Shown here: positions 58,959 to 64,000 of the stretch, in pieces
Layout: every line of letters begins with the position of its first letter
Position numbering within the stretch: position 1 is the first letter of the stretch
DNA from: Lactobacillus isalae
GTDB lineage: Bacteria > Bacillota > Bacilli > Lactobacillales > Lactobacillaceae
Assembly (NCBI RefSeq): GCF_947539375.1
Contig: NZ_OX443569.1
Span: 1,116,001 to 1,180,000, forward strand
Length of the DNA stretch: 64,000 nt
Direction of reading: 5' to 3'
The notes under the pieces: generated by a model
What the model saw: the letters and a program-made list of their open reading frames with translations, nothing else
What the model was told of the DNA's origin: nothing
The model's database searches: none
Position numbers and translations under genes: made by a program

Positions 58959-59858
58959 TTATAATTTCTCGCTTATTAAGCTCTTCCACAAATTTTTCAT
59001 ATCATTTGGATCAGAAATCTCAATATGTTGTTTCTTTTTTGAAAAAGGATCATCAAATTCGAGGTAAAAACAATTCAGTGCCTGTCGTTTAAAGTCATCT
59101 TGAATTCCATACAATGGATCTCCAAACAAGGGATGTCCCAGATACTGCATATGGACTCTGATTTGATGAGTTCTTCCTGTCAACAATTGCAATTCTACTA
59201 AGCTTGCACCCTCAACTTGATCCAAAACATGATATTTTGTAATTGAGCGCTGCCCAGTAGCAACTATCCCTCGTTTAACCCCAGTATCCAGCTTTCCAAT
59301 CGGAGCATCAATCACTCCCTTTTCCTGATTTTTTTCAAAATTACCATGTACAATTGCATGATATTTTTTGATAAAACAATCCTTTCCCATTTTGCTAAAA
59401 CGAGCATGAGCAACTGCGTTTTTTCCTACTAAAACTAATCCTGACGTATCTCGATCAAGCCTAGTAATAATATGCGGTTTAAGATCTTTTTGACCGTTCT
59501 TTTGAAAATAAGATAGCAGACGATTTACTACTGCATCATTATCTTCATAACGAGACGGAATCGATAAAACACCAGCGTCTTTATTAACAATTAAATAGTC
59601 ATGCTGGTCAAAAACGATCTTGAGCTTATTAGCAGATGGTTTTAACCATTGATTTTCTTTTTCTTCGCCTAGGATAAAGATTACTTCATCTCCAGTATGT
59701 AAAAGATAACTAGTATAACGTCGACGATGATTTACTAAAACCATCCCGCCGTGATGCTGACTATTGGTTAATGCTCTCTTCGAAAAACCATTTCTTAACA
59801 AAAAACGCCCCAATTTCTGAGGTGTTTCATTTTCAAATTTTAATTTAAAATATTGCAT
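58959..59858 (-). CDS. RluA/RluD-family pseudouridine synthase
   Basis: 299 residues. An N-terminal S4-like RNA-binding region (LGRFLLRNGFSKRALTN), then the catalytic domain with HIITRLDRDTSGLVLVGKN (catalytic Asp in RLDRDTSG) and LLTGRTHQIRVHMQYLGHPL. It makes pseudouridine in rRNA or tRNA; the exact site is not predictable. Lies 2 bp after nadK, the standard relQ-nadK-rlu order. Confidence 0.92.
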   Translation of the reverse strand: MQYFKLKFENETPQKLGRFLLRNGFSKRALTNSQHHGGMVLVNHRRRYTSYLLHTGDEVIFILGEEKENQWLKPSANKLKIVFDQHDYLIVNKDAGVLSIPSRYEDNDAVVNRLLSYFQKNGQKDLKPHIITRLDRDTSGLVLVGKNAVAHARFSKMGKDCFIKKYHAIVHGNFEKNQEKGVIDAPIGKLDTGVKRGIVATGQRSITKYHVLDQVEGASLVELQLLTGRTHQIRVHMQYLGHPLFGDPLYGIQDDFKRQALNCFYLEFDDPFSKKKQHIEISDPNDMKNLWKSLISEKL

Positions 59859-59860
59859 TT

Positions 59861-60670
59861 TTATTTATCTTTAGGTTGCCCAATAAAGGCATCTTCTACA
59901 CGATTCCAAAAGTGTGTGTGCTGATACTTATCAAAGCGAATAACATGTTGAGAAATACGGTATTCAATCTTCTTAATATGTTTATGATTAAATTCATAAC
60001 CATCGTATGTAACCACATAATGATCGTCACTACCAGTTTCTGGTCTAATCGTTATCCATTCATCAGGAGCAATTACAATTGGTGACGATAGTGTCCTAAA
60101 AACACGATTATTAATTGAAGCTATTTCAGTCATTTGTAAAGCCTTTAACCGGGGATGAATAACTGCTCCGCCTAAAGATTTGCTATAAGCAGTAGATCCT
60201 GTTGGTGTCGAAACGCATAATCCGTCACCCTTAAAGCTCTCAAAAAATTGATCTCTAATATAAACATCAGCCTTTAAAGTCTTTGAAACTCGTTTAATAG
60301 TCGCTTCATTTAAAGCAAGGAGTTTTTTCTTTTCTCCAGAACCTGTAGTTATTATTAGTTCTAGCAATGGATAAGAAGCAGAAGATGGTTGCTTTTTAGT
60401 TAAATTATCTACCATCTTACCAATTTCAAAATTACGCCAATCAGTATAAAAACCCAAGTGTCCGGTGTGCACACCAATAAATCTTATTTTATCAACTAGA
60501 TTTTGATATTTATGGAATCCTGAAATTAGTGTTCCATCTCCACCAACTGTAATGACCACATCGGGATTTTCTGGATCGATTTCAATCTTTCTTGAATCCA
60601 GTAATTTTTCCAATGCCTTAACTACTGCTAAGGTTTCAACTTTATTATTATAAACGAGTGCGACTTTCAT
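59861..60670 (-). CDS. nadK: NAD kinase
   Basis: 269 residues. Phosphorylates NAD to NADP. The GGDGT motif (TVGGDGTLISGFH, about 42-54), the substrate-binding GDGLCVSTPTGSTAYSKSLGG (read in parts) and the C-terminal glycine-rich segments are present. The ATG overlaps the last base of the relQ stop, so it is translationally coupled with relQ. Confidence 0.96.
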   Translation of the reverse strand: MKVALVYNNKVETLAVVKALEKLLDSRKIEIDPENPDVVITVGGDGTLISGFHKYQNLVDKIRFIGVHTGHLGFYTDWRNFEIGKMVDNLTKKQPSSASYPLLELIITTGSGEKKKLLALNEATIKRVSKTLKADVYIRDQFFESFKGDGLCVSTPTGSTAYSKSLGGAVIHPRLKALQMTEIASINNRVFRTLSSPIVIAPDEWITIRPETGSDDHYVVTYDGYEFNHKHIKKIEYRISQHVIRFDKYQHTHFWNRVEDAFIGQPKDK

Positions 60671-61296
60671 TATTGCTCTTTTCCTTTAGATTTAGTAAAA
60701 ATTCTTTGTGCTTCCTGCACTTCATCTTTGATTGATGACATTTCTTCATCTAACTTATAAGCAGCTTCAGCTGTTGTTTTAAGTCGCTTAGAAATATCTT
60801 CTGGGTACTTCCCTTGATATTTATAATTCAACGTATGTTCTACCGTTGCCCAGAAATTCATTGCTAAGGTACGAATTTGAATTTCAGCAATAATTTTCTT
60901 TGGTCCATCTGGTAAAAAGACAGAATATTCAATTACCATATGATAAGAACGATATCCCGACGGCTTTGCGTTTTGAATATAGTCTCTTTCTTCAATTACC
61001 TGCATATCCTGGCGCTCATGAATCAAATCAACTACTCGATAAATATCATCGACAAATTGACACATAATCCGAATACCAGCAATATCTTGCATATCATTTT
61101 CAATGACATCAGGAGCAATTACTCGCCGTGTCATTTTTTCTTTAATTGAATCGACTGTTTTTACGCGTCCGACCACGAATTCAATCGGCGAATGCTCACC
61201 CTTGTTTAAAAAACTTTGCCTAAGTGATCGAAATTTAACTTTTAATTCAGAAACGGCCTGTTGATAAGGCCATAAAAATAAATCCCAATCTTTCAT
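60670..61296 (-). CDS. relQ: Small alarmone synthetase RelQ-like ((p)ppGpp synthetase)
   Basis: 208 residues: the RelA/SpoT synthetase domain alone, without the hydrolase, TGS or ACT domains. Makes (p)ppGpp from ATP and GTP or GDP. Conserved segments are GRVKTVDSIKEKM, DIAGIRIMCQFVDDIY, GYRSYHMVIEY and the catalytic EIQIRTLAMNFWATVEH. First gene of relQ-nadK-rlu; divergent from the CYTH gene. A likely -10 TAGAAT lies about 40 bp upstream. Confidence 0.95.
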   Translation of the reverse strand: MKDWDLFLWPYQQAVSELKVKFRSLRQSFLNKGEHSPIEFVVGRVKTVDSIKEKMTRRVIAPDVIENDMQDIAGIRIMCQFVDDIYRVVDLIHERQDMQVIEERDYIQNAKPSGYRSYHMVIEYSVFLPDGPKKIIAEIQIRTLAMNFWATVEHTLNYKYQGKYPEDISKRLKTTAEAAYKLDEEMSSIKDEVQEAQRIFTKSKGKEQ

Positions 61297-61373
61297 GTAT
61301 AAATCCTTTCCGTTTCAAACAAAATTATTCTACCATAGAGAGGGATAACATTAACTAGTGAAAGGATAAAATT

Positions 61374-61997
61374 ATGAGTAAAAATTTAGAAATTGAATCA
61401 AAAACACTCCTAGATAAAGAAACCTATGAAAAAATGCGTGATGCATTCACAGCTAAATCAGATTTTATTCAAAAAAACTATTACTTTGATACACCTGATT
61501 TTGATCTCAAAAATAGTGATGCCAGCCTCAGAGTTAGAATTCTTGTCGATCATGCAGAACAAACTATTAAAGTCAAAGAAACAAATCCTAAAGAAAAGAA
61601 ATATAGCGAACGAGTTGAAATCAACGATTTGCTCTCTGTAGCACAAGCACAGCAAATGACCCAAAGTGCATACGAAGGTACCTTCTTCTTATTTGGCGGT
61701 GATGTTGGTGACTATCTACAAAAACATTATTCTAATGAAGCAATTCATTCTTTAAAGTTAATTTCTTGGAGTCAAACTCGTAGAATATTAGCTACTGGAC
61801 CAGAAAACTGCGAACTGACTTTAGACTTAACAGAGTTTCCGGATGGCTACTACGATTTTGAATTAGAAATAGAAAATGATGATCCTGATACTATTAAAAA
61901 AGTACTTGCTGAATTAGAAAAACAATTTAATTTTACAGCTAATAAAGAAAATACTAACCAAAGTAAAGTGCAACGTGCCTGGGAACACAAAAAATAA
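61374..61997 (+). CDS. CYTH domain protein (YjbK-like)
   Basis: 207 residues. The N-terminal ExExK motif (EIESKTLL, about 6-13), repeated acidic/basic strands (SLRVRILVD; TIKVKET; DLTEFPDGYYDFELEIE) form the triphosphate tunnel fold. Such proteins hydrolyse or bind triphosphates; the substrate is unknown here. Divergent from relQ, as in Bacillus (yjbK-yjbM). Ends 70 bp before the SpxH-like gene. Confidence 0.88.
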   Translation: MSKNLEIESKTLLDKETYEKMRDAFTAKSDFIQKNYYFDTPDFDLKNSDASLRVRILVDHAEQTIKVKETNPKEKKYSERVEINDLLSVAQAQQMTQSAYEGTFFLFGGDVGDYLQKHYSNEAIHSLKLISWSQTRRILATGPENCELTLDLTEFPDGYYDFELEIENDDPDTIKKVLAELEKQFNFTANKENTNQSKVQRAWEHKK

Positions 61998-62067
61998 AAC
62001 AAAATTTTTTCCATTTCGTCCAATTTCTGATACAGTATTCATGAACTTGGACGGAGGAAATAACAAA

Positions 62068-62673
62068 ATGTTTGAAATATTTTTCTTTGTTAATCCGATT
62101 GGGATTAACTGTTATCAAAATGAACAGGAAATAATTGCTGCAGTCAGTGGTTACAATCAAAATATTTCTTACCACTTTATTCCCATGACTACTATGAACA
62201 CAATTCGTAACGATATCAAAGCTCGTCATCTTTCTTCAAACAATGTCGAGGTTTTTAACACTTTTAGTCAAAGTGCTTATAATGCGACCAAAGATTATCA
62301 CACCCTAAAATTAATCGTAGGTAATAAAAAAGCCAGACAATATATCATTAATTTGCAACATGCAATTAATGATCTGGGCCAAACTTATTCTCCAAAGCTT
62401 GTAAATGAGGTTCTAAATTCTTTAGATGTTCCACTTAAGAACTTCAAAAAGAATCGTGAATCAAATTACATTAAACTTTCAATGGAGAAGGATTTAAAAC
62501 TTGCTGACGATTTAAATGTTGTAACTACTCCAACAACGATTATCTTTAACTATGATGATGATCGTGGAGACTCAGGAATGATGATCGAAGGTTGCGCAAA
62601 TCGTGAAGAAATTGAGTCTGCAATCGCTGGGGATAAACAGACTAGTAGTGATAATAGTTTACGCTTATTGTAA
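62068..62673 (+). CDS. SpxH/YjbH-like DsbA-family adaptor
   Basis: 201 residues from ATG 62068 with GGAGG 9 bp upstream; a longer frame overlaps the CYTH gene and lacks a ribosome binding site. Thioredoxin-fold pattern: an N-terminal FFFVNPIGINCY segment, helical insert, and the cis-Pro loop VVTTPTTIIF (about 149-158). Bacillus YjbH has CxxC where this protein has Gly12-x-x-Cys15, so one cysteine is lost. In Bacillus it presents Spx to ClpXP; a similar role is inferred from context beside mecA/coiA. Confidence 0.8.
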   Translation: MFEIFFFVNPIGINCYQNEQEIIAAVSGYNQNISYHFIPMTTMNTIRNDIKARHLSSNNVEVFNTFSQSAYNATKDYHTLKLIVGNKKARQYIINLQHAINDLGQTYSPKLVNEVLNSLDVPLKNFKKNRESNYIKLSMEKDLKLADDLNVVTTPTTIIFNYDDDRGDSGMMIEGCANREEIESAIAGDKQTSSDNSLRLL

Positions 62674-62681
62674 TTCATTAG

Positions 62682-62714
62682 GCTAGATGATTTTGAATTC
62701 ATCTAGCTTTTTTT
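62682..62714. terminator. Bidirectional terminator between the SpxH-like gene and coiA
   Basis: GCTAGATGA/TCATCTAGC stem, 8-nt loop, T run; between convergent genes and including the last codons of coiA. Confidence 0.83.
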
Positions 62715-63558
62715 GTAGAAAAATTATTATTGGGCTTTGTTCTTTAGGCTCCCTTAATTTGGAAAACAATTCATTAGGTATATCTACTACAGAGTAGTGC
62801 AACTGATATAATAGAGCGCCAATTTCTAATCCTAGCTTACTTTTCTGAGCAATTTGCTTTTGTAAATATAATTTTTGATCCTGGATACGAGAAAACTTTG
62901 ACTTTACTTTTCCAGATGGAGTAAAAGTAAATAAGTCAAAAATGCCTTTTTCATCTAGTGGAAATGTCTTAACAGCATATTCAACTTCTGTGCTAAGTGC
63001 AGCCTTCAAAATATTATATTTCAAGGTAATTACACAATTAAAAGGGTTAATCTCTAAGTAATACCATTGCCATTTTCTACTATATCTTAGGAAAATTTCT
63101 TGAGAGTGGTTAAGTTTATTTTTCAAATAATGTCTCTTCCCCACAATCCAAATATCTTTTATATGTAACTTTTTATAAAGATTATGACGATGACTAAATT
63201 CTGCCTCACTTAATGGAGCGCACTGCACTTCAAAAGACAATTTATTAGCTACTAATACATCTGCCCTTAATTGTTGATCCAAAAGCGTAACTTCAACGTC
63301 TGCTTGTATTCCATTTGCTTTTAAGGCTGTGCATAAAAGATTCTTTGCTTGCGAATGTTCCTCTTTCTCACCTGTCCCTTTTAATTAATGAAAATGCTTA
63401 AAAAATGGCATCTTTTCTTCTGATATAATTAAAATCATTCTGTGTTTGCAAGAGGGACAAGTATAATAATCACGATTCAATATCTTTAATCCCTTACTAA
63501 CTTGCTCTGCCTCATTAACCGCTAAAACTAGTTTTTTATTTAAAATAGCAGCATACAT
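62683..63558 (-). pseudogene. coiA: coiA competence gene interrupted by an in-frame stop
   Basis: The start MYAAILNKKLVLAVNEAEQV and zinc-type YTCPSCKHRMIL match CoiA, the competence protein with a nuclease-like fold. At 63387-63385 a TAA ends the frame after FFKHFH. The same frame resumes with LKGTGEKEEHSQAKNLL, then ADVLVANKLSFEVQ (nuclease-like core) to the stop near 62683. One base change would restore about 292 residues. No indel is needed. The break may be strain-specific or a sequence error. Upstream region is shared with comFA. Confidence 0.82.
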
Positions 63559-63583
63559 TTTATCGCCCAATATTATGTACGCA
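63556..63583 (-). promoter_or_regulatory. Element shared by comFA and coiA (candidate competence promoter), copy 2
   Basis: Minus strand TGCGTA-N2-TAATATTGGG-N-GATAAAATG, ending in the coiA start codon; 25 of 28 positions equal the comFA copy. It starts immediately after the mecA terminator. Confidence 0.6.
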
Positions 63584-63613
63584 AAAAGGAGATGATTTTT
63601 TTCATCTCCTTTT
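63584..63613 (-). terminator. Terminator of mecA
   Basis: AAAAGGAGATGA/TCATCTCCTTTT perfect 12-bp stem, 6-nt loop, minus-strand T run. It separates mecA from coiA. Confidence 0.87.
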
Positions 63614-63617
63614 ATTT

Positions 63618-64000
63618 TTAGTCAAAATATTGTCTTAAATTTCCTAATGCATCTTGGCCAATTAAGCATTTAGCATTTTTCTTTATTCTTTGGAATTGTT
63701 TCTCTGTCATTCCATTTCCATACTCATTCGCAATTACCCAAGTATCCTCAGGTTTTAATTCTACATAATTGTCATCCAAATATGCTAAATCCAAATAATA
63801 TTCATGATGGTATGTATATAGACTAGATGCTAATCCTTCAACTTTTAACGCATCAGCTAAGGCGGCAACTAAATCAATACTATCAATCTTAAAGACTCGG
63901 CGATTATCGCTAACTAATTTATCTTGATCATTGTTGATTTCAGTTTTGCGTTGATCATCCTCTGCTCCAGCTCCCAATCCTTTTAACAGATCACGTAATT
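63618..64000 (-). CDS. mecA: Adaptor protein MecA, C-terminal part (start beyond window)
   Basis: 127 residues are visible and the frame stays open to the window edge (LRDLLKGLGAGAEDD before the first possible internal start). The MecA C-terminal domain is recognised from VFKIDSIDLVAALADAL, YYLDLAYLDD and the ending LGNLRQYFD. MecA targets ComK/ComX or other proteins to ClpC. It is upstream of coiA with a terminator between, the common mecA-coiA arrangement. Confidence 0.85.
   Translation of the reverse strand, partial: LRDLLKGLGAGAEDDQRKTEINNDQDKLVSDNRRVFKIDSIDLVAALADALKVEGLASSLYTYHHEYYLDLAYLDDNYVELKPEDTWVIANEYGNGMTEKQFQRIKKNAKCLIGQDALGNLRQYFD

Noticed and set aside
61975-62067. N-terminal extension of the SpxH-like protein
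   Set aside because: It overlaps the CYTH gene and lacks a ribosome binding site, while ATG 62068 has GGAGG.

Overview
The window looks like core chromosome of an AT-rich Firmicute, most probably a Lactobacillus of the acidophilus/gasseri/johnsonii type. The evidence is low-GC coding sequence with AGGAGG-type ribosome binding sites and occasional TTG starts; the order cggR-gap-pgk-tpiA-eno; type-2 GalT; HPr kinase; the ymf-rodZ-pgsA-recA-rny block; the mecA-coiA-spxH-relQ-nadK block; and an oleate hydratase. The species call is inference from gene order and protein character; no database was consulted. No insertion sequence, prophage, CRISPR array, rRNA or replication origin was seen, and no gene-free stretch exceeds 300 bases.

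Layout. 1-4.4 kb: end-truncated TetR-type regulator, GNAT acetyltransferase, then secG-rnr-smpB (protein export, RNA decay, trans-translation). 4.5-10.2 kb: glycolytic operon cggR-gap-pgk-tpiA-eno with a structured leader. 10.3-12.7 kb: tRNA-Arg(CCG), an APC permease and clpP under a CIRCE operator. 12.7-21.3 kb: rapZ-yvcK-whiA, an HdeD-like membrane protein and uvrBA with an SOS box. 21.3-29.1 kb: pgcA, galM-galT-galK, galR and divergent galE, a complete Leloir route from galactose to glucose-6-phosphate. 29.2-34.4 kb: trxB, gpsA, lgt, hprK, a small membrane protein and prfB with its programmed frameshift. 34.5-41.5 kb: secA, hpf, comFC, comFA, divergent yigZ, tagO. 41.6-52 kb: rny, recA, pgsA, rodZ-like, ymfI/ymfH/ymfF, ftsK. 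52-57 kb: DUF1149, trmL, AI-2E-type permease, a histidine-less PTS IIA(Gut)-like protein, lactonase, DUF2075 ATPase. 57-64 kb: oleate hydratase, RluD-like synthase, nadK, relQ, CYTH protein, SpxH/YjbH-like protein, a coiA interrupted by a stop codon, and the 3' end of mecA.

How the parts relate. Carbon flow dominates: galactose enters through GalM/K/T/E and PgcA, feeds the triose operon controlled by CggR, and HPrK with several cre-like sites (galK, galE, hpf, possibly ohyA) ties it to catabolite control. Stress and competence form a second theme: HrcA/CIRCE at clpP, LexA-type boxes at recA and uvrB, the proteolytic adaptors MecA and SpxH-like, and the late competence genes comFA, comFC and coiA, two of which share a nearly identical upstream element.

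Nothing here is a clear new defence or mobile system. The most interesting signals are small: terminator hairpins placed so tightly before uvrB and trmL that both genes must be expressed by read-through; a 25/28-identical element before comFA and coiA; the coiA stop codon; a IIA(Gut) homologue without its phosphorylatable histidine; and the operator architecture of the gal genes.
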